Source: Parabacteroides sp. AD58
GTDB lineage: Bacteria > Bacteroidota > Bacteroidia > Bacteroidales > Tannerellaceae
Direction: 5' to 3'
Assembly: GCF_023744375.2 (NCBI RefSeq)
Contig: NZ_CP146284.1
Location: 3,447,501-3,511,500 of the forward strand
DNA length: 64,000 nucleotides
Of this stretch, positions 33,733 to 43,106 are shown piece by piece (the stretch's first letter is position 1; each line of letters opens with the position of its first letter). The notes beneath the pieces are model-generated. The model was not told the origin of the DNA, made no database searches, and was given only the letters and a program-made list of their open reading frames with translations. A program made the translations under genes and the position numbers.

Positions 33733-35298
33733 ATGATTATGAATACAATTTGGAAAGGAGTCTTGGGTGTTGCCTTAGTTGCAGCCGTAGGTTCGGGTGC
33801 CGCAATCGGTACAAGTGCTTATATGATGAATCATCAGCAGTATTTGGTATCAGGCGACAGTACATCGAATGTGTTTAGTCAGCCGGTACGCATGGTGAAT
33901 TATGCTTCGGTAGCTGCCGAAAATACTGATTTTACCATGGCGGCCGAAAGTGCGGTTCATGGCGTGGTGCATATCATGGCAACACAGAATGCTGATGAAT
34001 CAGCTTCGCAGAGACAATATATAGATCCGTTTGAATATTTCTTCGGATTTGGTGGCGGCGGAAGTTTCCAACGTCCGAAAGCACAGCCGCGTGTGGGTGC
34101 GGGTTCGGGTGTGATCATTTCTACCGATGGATATATCATCACCAACAACCACGTGATTGAAGGTGCTGACGAGCTGGAAGTAACATTGAACGATAACCGG
34201 AAGTTCGACGCCAAGCTGATAGGAACTGATCCGGCTACGGATATCGCCTTGATCAAGATCGACGCAAAAGATCTGCCAACTATCCCGTTTGGTGATTCTG
34301 AAAAGCTGAAGGTCGGTGAATGGGTTTTGGCTGTCGGTAATCCGTTCAACCTGACGTCAACGGTGACTGCCGGTATTGTAAGTGCCAAAGGCCGTGGTAT
34401 TTCTTTAGGCTCGGGCGACAAGAGTAAGATTGAGTCTTTTATCCAGACTGATGCGGCTGTCAATCCGGGTAATAGTGGTGGCGCCTTGGTGAACACCAAA
34501 GGTGAACTGGTTGGAATCAATACAGCCATCTATTCAGAGACGGGTAGTTATGCCGGATATTCATTTGCTGTACCTATCAGTATCGCGGGAAAGGTTGCCA
34601 GCGACCTGAAGCAATACGGAACCGTACAGCGTGCTGTGCTGGGTGTACAGATTATTGGAGTAGGCGACATCATGGATCAGCTGAGTATGCCGAATGTACC
34701 GGATAAATATAAAGAAGAGCTGAAAGGCATGAAAGAAAACATCAAGGTTTCAGAAGGTGCTTATGTAGCCGAGTTTGCTGACCGCAGTGTGGCTAAAGAA
34801 GCTGGTATTGAAGTTGGTGATGTGATCATTTCTGTGAATGGTGTAAAAGTGAAATCGGCAAATGCCCTGCAGGAACAGATCGGTAAATACCGCCCGGGTG
34901 ATAAAGTAACCGTAAAGGTAAATCGTAAAGGTACTGAAAAGAGCTTTGAAGTGCAGTTGAAGAATGCCCAGGGAAGCACGAAGGTGGTTACACCGAGTGA
35001 TGGAACTGAATTACTTGGTGGAGCATTCAAGGCTTTGACAGATAAGGAAAAACGTGAGTATGGCGTCAGCTATGGTATTGAAGTGACCGGATTGACCAAC
35101 GGTAAGTTGAAGGATGCCGGCATTAAGAAAGGTTTCATCATCATGGTTGTAAACAACCAGCGTGTAAAGACTCCGGAAGATCTGGAGAAAATTGTAGATG
35201 ATATTTTACATGGTCGTGCGGAAGACCAGGGCTTGTTCATCAAAGGTTTCTATCCGAATGGCCGGACAAAATATTACGCTATCGACTTGGCTGAATAA
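33733..35298 (+). CDS. Periplasmic HtrA/Deg serine protease
   Basis: An envelope quality-control protease/chaperone. An N-terminal membrane or signal segment (LGVALVAAVGSGAAIG) is followed by a trypsin-like domain with the catalytic triad His140 (NNHVIEG), Asp170 (DPATDIALI) and Ser248 (GNSGGAL). Two PDZ domains follow (about residues 285-400 and 430-515). The length of 521 residues fits Bacteroidetes DegQ/DegP proteins. No perfect -7 box is found upstream; TTTCTTTG at 33679 is one base off, and several palindromes upstream hint at stress regulation. Confidence 0.94.
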   Translation: MIMNTIWKGVLGVALVAAVGSGAAIGTSAYMMNHQQYLVSGDSTSNVFSQPVRMVNYASVAAENTDFTMAAESAVHGVVHIMATQNADESASQRQYIDPFEYFFGFGGGGSFQRPKAQPRVGAGSGVIISTDGYIITNNHVIEGADELEVTLNDNRKFDAKLIGTDPATDIALIKIDAKDLPTIPFGDSEKLKVGEWVLAVGNPFNLTSTVTAGIVSAKGRGISLGSGDKSKIESFIQTDAAVNPGNSGGALVNTKGELVGINTAIYSETGSYAGYSFAVPISIAGKVASDLKQYGTVQRAVLGVQIIGVGDIMDQLSMPNVPDKYKEELKGMKENIKVSEGAYVAEFADRSVAKEAGIEVGDVIISVNGVKVKSANALQEQIGKYRPGDKVTVKVNRKGTEKSFEVQLKNAQGSTKVVTPSDGTELLGGAFKALTDKEKREYGVSYGIEVTGLTNGKLKDAGIKKGFIIMVVNNQRVKTPEDLEKIVDDILHGRAEDQGLFIKGFYPNGRTKYYAIDLAE

Positions 35299-35358
35299 GC
35301 AGATTTTATAGGGTCTTTCCCTACGGAAGACACTTATAAAATGTTAAAGGACTATAAT

Positions 35359-35394
35359 GGGCTGAACATGTTAAGTGTTCAGCCTGTTCTTTTG
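35359..35394 (+). terminator. Intrinsic terminator after the Deg protease
   Basis: GGCTGAACA...TGTTCAGCC (about 35360-35384) forms a perfect stem and is followed by TGTTCTTTTG. Confidence 0.75.
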
Positions 35395-35406
35395 ATAGAA
35401 TTTATT

Positions 35407-35414
35407 TATCTTTG
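35407..35414 (+). promoter_or_regulatory. -7 box of rpoD
   Basis: TATCTTTG, 26 bp upstream of the ATG at 35441; the leader is short. Confidence 0.5.
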
Positions 35415-35440
35415 TACCCTGTATTTTCATTAATCGTTGG

Positions 35441-36301
35441 ATGAGACAATTAAAAATTACAAAGTCCATTACCAATCGCGAGAGCGCTTCTTTGGATAAG
35501 TACCTTCAGGAAATAGGTCGGGAAGATCTTATCACAGTAGAAGAAGAAGTTGAATTGGCACAGGCTATTAAAAGAGGAGACCGTAAAGCATTAGAGAAGT
35601 TGACAAGAGCGAACTTGCGTTTCGTAGTTTCTGTCGCAAAACAGTATCAGAATCAAGGTTTGAGTTTGCCGGATTTGATAAATGAAGGCAACTTGGGGCT
35701 GATAAAAGCCGCAGAAAAGTTTGATGAAACACGAGGTTTCAAGTTTATTTCGTATGCTGTATGGTGGATTCGCCAGTCTATTTTGCAGGCCTTGGCAGAG
35801 CAGTCGCGAATTGTTCGTCTTCCGTTGAATCAGGTGGGTTCACTGAACAAGATCAGTAAAGCCTTCTCAAAATTCGAACAGGAAAATGAACGTCGTCCTT
35901 CTCCCGAAGAACTGGCAGAAGAACTGGATATCCCTGTAGATAAGATTTCGGATACCTTGAAAGTATCAGGACGTCATATTTCAGTGGATGCCCCGTTTGT
36001 AGAAGGCGAAGACAACAGTCTTTTGGATGTACTTGTGAACGATGATGCTCCTGTAGCTGACCGGTCGTTAATGAACGAGTCATTATCTAAGGAAATTGAT
36101 AGAGCACTTGCTACATTGACCGAAAGAGAAAGTGAGATAATCAAAATGTTTTTCGGTATTGGGTGTCAGGAGATGACATTGGAAGAGATCGGCGATAAAT
36201 TCGGCCTCACTCGTGAGCGGGTTCGTCAGATCAAGGAAAAGGCAATTAGAAGATTAAGACAAGGAACGCGTAGCAAACTCTTAAAGTCGTATTTGGGCTG
36301 A
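35441..36301 (+). CDS. rpoD: Primary sigma factor RpoD (sigma-ABfr type)
   Basis: The housekeeping sigma factor of Bacteroidetes, which reads the -33/-7 promoters seen in this window. At 286 residues it lacks the long region 1.1 and non-conserved region of proteobacterial RpoD. Region 1.2 is seen as [14 protein letters not shown], region 2 as [38 protein letters not shown] and the WWIRQSI melting motif, region 3 around residues 140-190, and region 4.2 as [22 protein letters not shown]. Terminators on both sides make it a single-gene unit. Confidence 0.96.
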   Translation: MRQLKITKSITNRESASLDKYLQEIGREDLITVEEEVELAQAIKRGDRKALEKLTRANLRFVVSVAKQYQNQGLSLPDLINEGNLGLIKAAEKFDETRGFKFISYAVWWIRQSILQALAEQSRIVRLPLNQVGSLNKISKAFSKFEQENERRPSPEELAEELDIPVDKISDTLKVSGRHISVDAPFVEGEDNSLLDVLVNDDAPVADRSLMNESLSKEIDRALATLTERESEIIKMFFGIGCQEMTLEEIGDKFGLTRERVRQIKEKAIRRLRQGTRSKLLKSYLG

Positions 36302-36339
36302 TCTCTGAAAAGAGAAAGCAGATACGCAAAGATTTAGAG

Positions 36340-36379
36340 GCTTCTTATCAGGATTGATAGGAAGCTTTTCTTTTTTTTG
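36340..36379 (+). terminator. Intrinsic terminator of rpoD
   Basis: GCTTCTTATCA-GGAT-TGATAGGAAGC (36340-36365) is followed by TTTTCTTTTTTTT. Confidence 0.85.
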
Positions 36380-36387
36380 TACATTTG
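36380..36387 (+). promoter_or_regulatory. -7 box for the GH125 gene
   Basis: TACATTTG abuts the rpoD terminator T-run and gives a leader of about 80 nt before the ATG at 36476. Confidence 0.5.
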
Positions 36388-36475
36388 TGGGTCAAATAGA
36401 GAAAAACATAACCGCTCGCCCGCATTCCTAAACAGGCAGTCGGTAAATAAATACCATTAAAAGCAAAATAACTTT

Positions 36476-37957
36476 ATGACGACAAGACGTAATTTTCTGA
36501 AAACAGGATCTCTTTCTTTGGCCGGGTTAGTAATAGGTGATAAATTGTTCGCTCAGACAGACGCTAAGGCAACTCCTTCTGTTGAGCAGTCCGGTTCTTT
36601 TACAGAGCAGGCAGCTAAAGTGTGGAATGATTTCACAACCAAACGTCCGGCAGAAAGTGCCCGTAAGTTTACTTCCGAGGCTGTTGAGGCTAAATTGGCT
36701 GAAGTGAAAGCCCATATCAAAGATCCCAAATTAGCATGGATGTTCGAGAATTGTTTCCCCAATACATTGGATACTACCTGCGAGTTCAAGATGAAAGGCG
36801 GAAAACCTGATACTTTTATTTTAACAGGCGATATTCATGCGATGTGGCTGCGTGACTCGTCGGCTCAGGTATATCCTTATGTCGTATTGGCCAAGAATGA
36901 TAAGAAACTGCAGGAAATGTTGCAGGGCGTCATTCGCCGCCAGGCCGATTGCATCCTGATTGACCCGTATGCAAACGGCTTCAATGAAGGCCCGACCGGA
37001 AGTGAATGGGAATCTGATCATACCGAGATGAAGAAGGAACTGCATGAACGCAAGTGGGAAATCGACTCTTTATGCTATCCGATCCGTCTGGCTTATCATT
37101 ATTGGAAAGAGACCGGCGACGGCTCCGTATTCGATGACGAATGGATGAAGGCCATGGAGCTGGTGTACAAGACCTTTATTGAGCAACAGCGTAAGGAAAA
37201 CAATGGCCCGTATCAGTTTGGACGTACCACGGCCAAGCAAAGCGATACATTGCTGAATGGCTTTGGCAGCCCGGTGAAACCGGTCGGACTGATTGTCTCT
37301 TCTTTCCGTCCTTCGGATGACGCGACTATCTTCGGATTCCTGATTCCGTCTAATCTGTTTGCGATTACCTCATTGCGCCAGTTGGCAGAAATATTGCGGA
37401 CAGTAAAGAATAATACCGAATTTGCCGGTCGTTGCGAAGCCCTTGCTTCCGAAGTAGAGGCAGCCGTCAAGAAATATGGAATTATTGAGCATCCGGAATT
37501 CGGACAGCTCTATGCCTTTGAAGTCGATGGCTTTGGCGGTCGCAACCTGATGGACGATGCCAATGTGCCGAGCTTGCTCGCCTTGCCGTTCTTGGGCTGT
37601 GTGGATGTGAACGATCCGATCTATCAGAATACGCGCCGTTTTGTATGGAGCGAGGCTAACCCGTATTTCTTCAAGGGAAAAGCTGCCGAAGGAATTGGCG
37701 GACCGCACATTGGCCCTGATTACATCTGGCCGATGAGTCTGATTATGCTGGCCAATACTTCAAACGATGAAAAGGAAATCAGATACTGCATTGAGACGAT
37801 TCGGGATACGGAAGCTGGAACCGGCTTTATCCATGAATCGTTCCATAAAGACGATCCTAAAGATTACACGCGCCCCTGGTTTGCCTGGGCCAATACGCTG
37901 TTTGGCGAATTGATCATCAAGCTGCAGGCTGAAGGTCGTCTGAAAGATCTTCTTTAA
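36476..37957 (+). CDS. GH125 exo-alpha-1,6-mannosidase with a Tat-type signal
   Basis: A metal-independent alpha-mannosidase family (former DUF1237) that trims alpha-1,6-mannose from N-glycan or yeast-mannan fragments. The N terminus [16 protein letters not shown] is a clear twin-arginine signal, with a cleavage region near LFAQ. Family landmarks are [18 protein letters not shown] near residue 118, [17 protein letters not shown], the region of catalytic acidic residues around [12 protein letters not shown] near 360 and [11 protein letters not shown] near 442. It is a single gene with no PUL partners nearby. Confidence 0.92.
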   Translation: MTTRRNFLKTGSLSLAGLVIGDKLFAQTDAKATPSVEQSGSFTEQAAKVWNDFTTKRPAESARKFTSEAVEAKLAEVKAHIKDPKLAWMFENCFPNTLDTTCEFKMKGGKPDTFILTGDIHAMWLRDSSAQVYPYVVLAKNDKKLQEMLQGVIRRQADCILIDPYANGFNEGPTGSEWESDHTEMKKELHERKWEIDSLCYPIRLAYHYWKETGDGSVFDDEWMKAMELVYKTFIEQQRKENNGPYQFGRTTAKQSDTLLNGFGSPVKPVGLIVSSFRPSDDATIFGFLIPSNLFAITSLRQLAEILRTVKNNTEFAGRCEALASEVEAAVKKYGIIEHPEFGQLYAFEVDGFGGRNLMDDANVPSLLALPFLGCVDVNDPIYQNTRRFVWSEANPYFFKGKAAEGIGGPHIGPDYIWPMSLIMLANTSNDEKEIRYCIETIRDTEAGTGFIHESFHKDDPKDYTRPWFAWANTLFGELIIKLQAEGRLKDLL

Positions 37958-38021
37958 TTGAGATATAATAAAGGTGCATCTTTTTTACTTCCCAAGCTGG
38001 GAAATAATAGGTGTCACTCAG

Positions 38022-38077
38022 AATAAACGAGAATCGGAGACAAATCCAACGAGGATTGCCTGCGGTTCTCGTTTATT
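38022..38077. terminator. Bidirectional terminator between GH125 and the CvfB-like gene
   Basis: AATAAACGAGAA (38022-38033) and TTCTCGTTTATT (38066-38077) are a perfect 12-bp inverted repeat. A smaller AATCC...GGATT hairpin sits in the loop. It lies between convergent genes. Confidence 0.65.
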
Positions 38078-38141
38078 TTATGGGAAAAGACCGGGCATTT
38101 ACAGAAAAAGATGCCGGCTTTTATCCTCTTCATTGGTTTAT

Positions 38142-38981
38142 TCAGGGTTGTGCTGTCAGGCGGATGCCGTTTTCTTCAATCGTGATCAGATGCTGTTTGT
38201 ACAAAGCGCCGACAGCCTGCTTAAAGGCTTTTTTGCTGCACCGGAACAGCGAGTAGATCACATCCGGATCACTCTTGTCGTGGACAGGCAAAAATCCGCC
38301 TTTCATCTGCAAGGCATCCAATATCACTTTCGCTATTCCGTCAACTTTCTGATACCCTAAAGGCGCCAGGCTGATATCCAATTTGTCATCATCTCTCACT
38401 TCTTTCACATAGCCTTTCAGGTGCTCGCCTCTTTCCAGGCGCTGAAAGACCTGGTTGTGGTAGATCATTCCCCAGTGCAGGTTGTTGACGATCACCTTAT
38501 AGCCTATTTCTCCATCTTCCACCACCATCAGGTCTACTTCCTGATTATACTTATATTGAGGCGGAATATTATTGAGGAACTTCTCGATCTTTTCAGACGC
38601 CATGATCCTTTGCGTTACCGGGTCGAGACGGACATAAACCAGATACCATTTGCCTTCCTTCATAGTTACCTTTTGCTCTTTGTAAGGCACCAGCAGATCT
38701 TTCATGAGTCCCCAGTCTAAGAAAGCCCCCGTTGTATTGACCGACTTGACGCGCAAGAAAGCAAATTCACCCACGACGGCCTTGGGGTGCAAAGTCGTCG
38801 CGATCAGTCTGCCCTCGTTATCATGATAGATAAAAACCTCCACTTCGTCATCTACCTTCGCGTTTTTAGGAACATAGCGGGTCGGCAGTAAGATCTCTTT
38901 CCCGTTTCCACCGTCCAGATAAGCCCCAAAACTAAGTATCTTGACGATTTTCAGCTTATTGTAATTACCGATAGTAAACAT
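38142..38981 (-). CDS. CvfB/YitL-like S1 RNA-binding protein
   Basis: A 279-residue protein made of S1-like beta-barrels and a C-terminal winged helix, as in CvfB (a virulence and mRNA regulator in Firmicutes). Visible landmarks are KIVKILSFGAYLDGGNGKEILLP at the N terminus, FAFLRVKSVN..GAFLDWGL near residue 72 (second barrel) and LDISLAPLGYQKV near 205. The C-terminal part (YSLFRCSKKAFKQAVGALYKQ) is the DNA/RNA-binding helix region. The function in Bacteroidetes is not known. A -7 box is at 38998-39005. Confidence 0.88.
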   Translation of the reverse strand: MFTIGNYNKLKIVKILSFGAYLDGGNGKEILLPTRYVPKNAKVDDEVEVFIYHDNEGRLIATTLHPKAVVGEFAFLRVKSVNTTGAFLDWGLMKDLLVPYKEQKVTMKEGKWYLVYVRLDPVTQRIMASEKIEKFLNNIPPQYKYNQEVDLMVVEDGEIGYKVIVNNLHWGMIYHNQVFQRLERGEHLKGYVKEVRDDDKLDISLAPLGYQKVDGIAKVILDALQMKGGFLPVHDKSDPDVIYSLFRCSKKAFKQAVGALYKQHLITIEENGIRLTAQP

Positions 38982-38997
38982 ATTCAGAATATTTTTA

Positions 38998-39005
38998 CAA
39001 AAGTA
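38998..39005 (-). promoter_or_regulatory. -7 box for the CvfB-like gene
   Basis: TACTTTTG on the minus strand, 17 bp upstream of the ATG at 38981. Confidence 0.5.
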
Positions 39006-39126
39006 CGGAAAATATCATTTTTACCATGGCTACACATATAAAATTCGAATATAAGCATACTCTAGTTTTATCGCTAAATATCATTTGTATTTAGAAGCAG
39101 AATCGTGAAATTGGATTAATTAAAAA

Positions 39127-40290
39127 CTAATAACCTAAACTATTTAAAATATTTTCACCGGAACTGAAATCAAGATCATTCTTCTTATTCAAATGTTTTA
39201 CTGCGGAATATGTGTCATTGCAAAAATATCCATCACACATATCCTTATAATAGTCTATTTCTGTAGTTTTGTTGAATGTAAAGGGATGTATTAATAATCC
39301 ACTTTCTTTAATCAAATCATACATCCATGGTTGAAGTAAATCCAAAAAATTATCCGGATAATCTGAATTAATACTTGGTGCGATTATTACGGCATTATAT
39401 TTTACAGCTTCGTTGATCCATTTTTTGTAAGTTTTTTCATCAACTTTTGTTTTTTCATTTTCAGCTATTAAACGACAAATAGGAATAATTGGGTTAAAAA
39501 CTCTATTTAGCTCTTTTAATGTGTTTGTTGAAAAAGTCTGCACAACAACTCTGGCTGGAGTGTTTGCTGTGTTTACACATCCAACCTTAGTTCTTATTTC
39601 TTTAAGTTCAGACGAATTGTGTGCATACCAGCCTAAACGTAGTAATTCATCCTTTATATTTTGTTCAATACCTTTGTGCAAATCTTGATATTTAATTTCA
39701 ATGTATATGCCGGGTCTGTTTCCATTGTCTGTGCTATCAGGCTCATATTCTGTAATAATGCGGTTATTTATTTTTTTGAAGATACGTCTGTTATTTTTGT
39801 CTCTTTTTATTTTATATCCTTCACATATCATTATTAAATCTTCTAGAGTTAATATGTCAGAATTATAGAAAGATTCTCTGGCATATTCAGAATGGTCTCT
39901 GTTGAACCAGTATCCGAAGTCCAGTTTCAATAATTCTTCAAGAGTGAATTCACTAATATAGATTTTATTTGTGTTTTTAAATATGGTATTGACATTAGAT
40001 TTGCTTTGAAGTGTCATGTCATGGTAAAGTACAATGTATCCATCAGATGTCCTTTGCAGGTCACATTCCAAATAGTCTGCTCCAGAATTTCTTGCCCACC
40101 GCATAGCCGCTTCAGTATTCTCCGGAGCCCATATGCAAGTACCTCTGTGTGCAATAACAGATTGTTTTGGTATGTTCCTCTGAATATATGTCTGTAATTC
40201 AGAGATATGTTTTATTTCTAAATCATCATCACTGCATGAAAAAATAATAAATAAACTTAGCAGAGTGGATATACAGATGAAAATTCTCAT
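39127..40290 (-). CDS. Glycerophosphodiester phosphodiesterase-like lipoprotein
   Basis: A 387-residue GDPD-family enzyme. The signal peptide MRIFICISTLLSLFIIFSC ends at a lipobox Cys at residue 19, so the start at 40290 is preferred over 40365 or 40347. The TIM-barrel catalytic motifs are visible: IAHRGTCIWAPENTEAA near residue 45, YLECDLQRTSDG near 73 and LYHDMTL near 89. The gene is A+T-rich like the neighbouring capsule genes and divergent from them. It may act on glycerophosphodiesters, including polyol-phosphate polymer made by the TagF-like gene nearby; that link is inference. Confidence 0.88.
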   Translation of the reverse strand: MRIFICISTLLSLFIIFSCSDDDLEIKHISELQTYIQRNIPKQSVIAHRGTCIWAPENTEAAMRWARNSGADYLECDLQRTSDGYIVLYHDMTLQSKSNVNTIFKNTNKIYISEFTLEELLKLDFGYWFNRDHSEYARESFYNSDILTLEDLIMICEGYKIKRDKNNRRIFKKINNRIITEYEPDSTDNGNRPGIYIEIKYQDLHKGIEQNIKDELLRLGWYAHNSSELKEIRTKVGCVNTANTPARVVVQTFSTNTLKELNRVFNPIIPICRLIAENEKTKVDEKTYKKWINEAVKYNAVIIAPSINSDYPDNFLDLLQPWMYDLIKESGLLIHPFTFNKTTEIDYYKDMCDGYFCNDTYSAVKHLNKKNDLDFSSGENILNSLGY

Positions 40291-40466
40291 AATTGTAAAT
40301 GCTAATTGAAAAGTCAAAATGGTTGCCTGTTTTTTTATGTTAAACATTAAGTCAGTTGACTTCATTATTTATCTCTTTAGTTTTGCATAAACTTCCCTTT
40401 TTCCTTACTAAGTTGATAAAATCAAGAGGTTTGTCATAGGTGTCTAATGCAATTAACTTATGTGTC

Positions 40467-40474
40467 CAAAGATA
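40467..40474 (-). promoter_or_regulatory. -7 box for the GDPD gene
   Basis: TATCTTTG on the minus strand; it gives a long leader of about 170 nt to the ATG at 40290. Confidence 0.45.
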
Positions 40475-40522
40475 AGCATTCATTTGAAACGAAGGTCTCC
40501 GGTTACGAATTTTTTTATTCTT

Positions 40523-40551
40523 ACATTTTGATTGCATCAACTTTTTTCAGT
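40523..40551 (+). repeat. Left copy of the 29-bp imperfect direct repeat bounding the capsule locus
   Basis: It matches 51902-51930 in the same orientation at 25 of 29 positions, including an exact 15-mer TCAACTTTTTTCAGT (40537-40551). It lies in the 383-bp gene-free stretch 40291-40673, which otherwise holds only the two outward promoters. Confidence 0.6.
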
Positions 40552-40640
40552 CTAAGACAATTTTGGATTATTTTCATCGTTATACTTACTGTAGAGAAAT
40601 TTTTGAGATTTTTAATTTATGGCAAATGATACGAAAGTGT

Positions 40641-40648
40641 TATCTTTG
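40641..40648 (+). promoter_or_regulatory. -7 box of the rightward capsule operon
   Basis: TATCTTTG lies 25 bp before the ATG at 40674 and supports that start. No clear -33 box. Confidence 0.5.
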
Positions 40649-40673
40649 CAGTTCAAAGTCAATAAACAACGTA

Positions 40674-41480
40674 ATGAAATTTAAGGATTTATTATTCGCA
40701 GTTTTTTGTGTATTGCTAACAGCTTGTGCACAGCCTAGAGATGTAATTTATTTTCAGGGTGTTGACTCTTTAACTCCTGAACAGTTGGAAGCAATGAGTC
40801 AAACTTATTCGACTAAGCTTACTTCTGATGATTTACTTTCTATAACTGTAAGTAATTGGGATCCGGAATCAGTTGCCCCATTCAATCCTCCGGTTTATTC
40901 TTATTCTACAGCGGAAGGAGAACAGCCTATTGTTGCTTCTCAGTCTATGTATACTTATTTGGTAGATAAAAATGGTGATATAGAATTTCCTGTATTAGGT
41001 AAAATACATGTTGCGGGTTTGACACGTCAGGAATTAGCAGCTGATTTACAAAATAAAATTTCTAAATATGTAAAAGACAAACCATTGGTAAAGGTTGAAT
41101 TACTTAATTTTAAAGTTACAATGATGGGGGAAATCAACAGGCCTGGTTCTTATTCTATTAAAAATGATAGAGTAACTATTTTGGATGTTATAGGTATGGC
41201 GGGTGATTTACCTTTAACAGCAAATCGAAAAAATATTTTGGTCATAAGAGAAAATGAAGGGAAAAAAGAAATATATCGTTTAGATATTACAGATCCAAAT
41301 ATTTTTTCTTCCCCGTGTTTTTATTTAAAGCAGAATGATGTGGTATATGTTGAACCTATCAAGACAAAATTGAGATCTAGAACAAGTTCGGATCGTCAGT
41401 TTACAATGTCTTTGATTACTTCTTTGATTAGTTCAGTATCAGTAATTGTGGCTATGGTAATTAGTATTAAAAATAACTAA
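40674..41480 (+). CDS. Wza-like polysaccharide export lipoprotein
   Basis: Outer-membrane polysaccharide export protein of the BexD/CtrA/Wza family. The 268-residue product has a lipoprotein signal (FAVFCVLLTAC), then the Poly_export domain (LTSDDLLSITVSNWDPE; DKNGDIEFPVLGKIHVAGLT) and a SLBB domain (VTMMGEINRPGSYSIKNDRVTILD). A C-terminal hydrophobic stretch (SLITSLISSVSVIVAMVISI) is a membrane helix as in Bacteroidetes members. It is the first gene of the rightward capsule half and pairs with the Wzz-like protein 8 bp downstream. Confidence 0.92.
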   Translation: MKFKDLLFAVFCVLLTACAQPRDVIYFQGVDSLTPEQLEAMSQTYSTKLTSDDLLSITVSNWDPESVAPFNPPVYSYSTAEGEQPIVASQSMYTYLVDKNGDIEFPVLGKIHVAGLTRQELAADLQNKISKYVKDKPLVKVELLNFKVTMMGEINRPGSYSIKNDRVTILDVIGMAGDLPLTANRKNILVIRENEGKKEIYRLDITDPNIFSSPCFYLKQNDVVYVEPIKTKLRSRTSSDRQFTMSLITSLISSVSVIVAMVISIKNN

Positions 41481-41488
41481 ATAAGAAT

Positions 41489-43087
41489 ATGGAAGATTTG
41501 TATAAAGAGGATGAGGTTGTAAGCCTTAAGTTGATTATAGTCAACTATTTATATCACTGGAGGCTGTTCGCTATAGCTGGTCTGATATCTTTAATACCGG
41601 CAATTCTTTATTTAGTTCTTTATCCAAAAACGTATGAAATAAAAGCTATGCTTCGTATTCAGGATGAAAAGTCACTAAATAATGGTGGCGGTATAAGCAT
41701 GGGGGAAGCTGCTGGTTTGATGCGTTCATTTGGGCTTGGTGGAGGTTCTTCTGGTGCGATTAATGTAGATGATGAAATGGCTACCTTAAAGTCAAATGCT
41801 TTATTGACTAAGGTAGTTTTAGCATTAGGCTTGGATGTAACTTATGAGAAACCTTTTTCTTTTGAGAAACTGTATAAGAATTCTCCAATTGTTGTTTCAC
41901 TTGACTCTGTAATGCGAGAAAACTTACAAGAGTCAATAGTTTTCCGTATAAATATTGATCAAACAGGGGCAGTAGCCATTAAAATGGAAGAAACAGGTGA
42001 GAAATTTTTCTTTCCTTCTTTACCGGCTCAACTTAAATTAGAGCAGGGAATAGTGAATATAAATTATCGAGAAGGAGGTGAAAAGAAAAAAATTAAATTA
42101 GATGTAACAATCTCTCCTGCTTCTTGGATTGCTGAGGATTTATCAGATGAAATAGAATATGATACTTATTCTGAAACTGCAAATACAATAGAAATAGCTT
42201 ATAAGGATCATAATAAGGAGAGAGGCGTAGATTTGCTGAACACTTTGATGGCAGAGTATAATATTTCTGAGATGGCGGTGAAGCGTAAAGATGGTAAAAA
42301 ATCTTTTCTCTTTTTAGAAGGGCGAATAGATGAGGTAATGACTCAGTTGAAAGAAATAGAACGTTCTATTGAGTTATATAAGTTAAAGAATCGTATGACA
42401 GATGTAGAATATGATGTTCAGTTTTACTCGGAAGCATTAAAGTTATACCGTGAGAAACTGATTGAGCTGGAATCTCAAAAGTATATGATTGACTTATTGA
42501 GTAAATACCTGGAAGATCCTAAAAATCAGTATAAATTGGTGCCTCCTGTTTTATCAACAGGTAGTAGCAGTGAAAAAGGGAATTCAGTTGCAGCTTATAA
42601 TGAAGCAATAATTCAGTGGGAAAAAATGCAGAAAACATCAAAAGATAATAACCCTTTGAATGAAGTAGCAGAAAAGCAAATTGAGAAATTGCGTGAAAGT
42701 GTTATCGTTTCTGTTGATAACACACGTAAGAGTTTAAATGCGGTTATGTCTGATTTAAAGGCACAGGAAAAGCAAGTTTTGGATAAGATGGGGAATGTTC
42801 CTACTTATGAGCGTGAATATCTTGACTTACGTCGTCAACAGGAAATCTTACAAGGTGTTTACTTAGTCTTGCTGCAGAAGAAAGAGGAAGTCGCCTTATC
42901 TATTGATGGTGGGCGAGATAAGGGTTTTATTGCAGAAAAAGCTTATGCAAAATATTTGGCTGTTGCTCCAAGAAAGCTTTATGCAGCAGTAATCATGATG
43001 TTTATAACAATATTTCTTCCAGTTGGATATTTGTTCTGTAAAGTCCGATTGTTGGAATTAATAGAAGAGTATAAGAAAGCAAAATAA
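41489..43087 (+). CDS. Wzz/GumC-like chain-length regulator
   Basis: A polysaccharide co-polymerase of 532 residues. Membrane helices near residues 25-45 and 495-515 flank a periplasmic domain with the Wzz fold and a long coiled coil (about residues 245-450). A Gly/Ser-rich patch (GLGGGSSG) lies near residue 87. Unlike Wzc it stops after the second membrane helix and has no cytoplasmic tyrosine kinase domain, so phosphorylation control must come from another gene or be absent. It acts with the Wza-like protein upstream. Confidence 0.9.
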   Translation: MEDLYKEDEVVSLKLIIVNYLYHWRLFAIAGLISLIPAILYLVLYPKTYEIKAMLRIQDEKSLNNGGGISMGEAAGLMRSFGLGGGSSGAINVDDEMATLKSNALLTKVVLALGLDVTYEKPFSFEKLYKNSPIVVSLDSVMRENLQESIVFRINIDQTGAVAIKMEETGEKFFFPSLPAQLKLEQGIVNINYREGGEKKKIKLDVTISPASWIAEDLSDEIEYDTYSETANTIEIAYKDHNKERGVDLLNTLMAEYNISEMAVKRKDGKKSFLFLEGRIDEVMTQLKEIERSIELYKLKNRMTDVEYDVQFYSEALKLYREKLIELESQKYMIDLLSKYLEDPKNQYKLVPPVLSTGSSSEKGNSVAAYNEAIIQWEKMQKTSKDNNPLNEVAEKQIEKLRESVIVSVDNTRKSLNAVMSDLKAQEKQVLDKMGNVPTYEREYLDLRRQQEILQGVYLVLLQKKEEVALSIDGGRDKGFIAEKAYAKYLAVAPRKLYAAVIMMFITIFLPVGYLFCKVRLLELIEEYKKAK

Positions 43088-43106
43088 CAATGAACAAGGT
43101 TGGAAG

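Noticed and set aside
40291-40673. Invertible capsule promoter
   Set aside because: Phase-variable capsule promoters of Bacteroidales are flanked by inverted repeats and often a recombinase; I found neither a matching inverted pair around the -7 boxes nor a recombinase gene.
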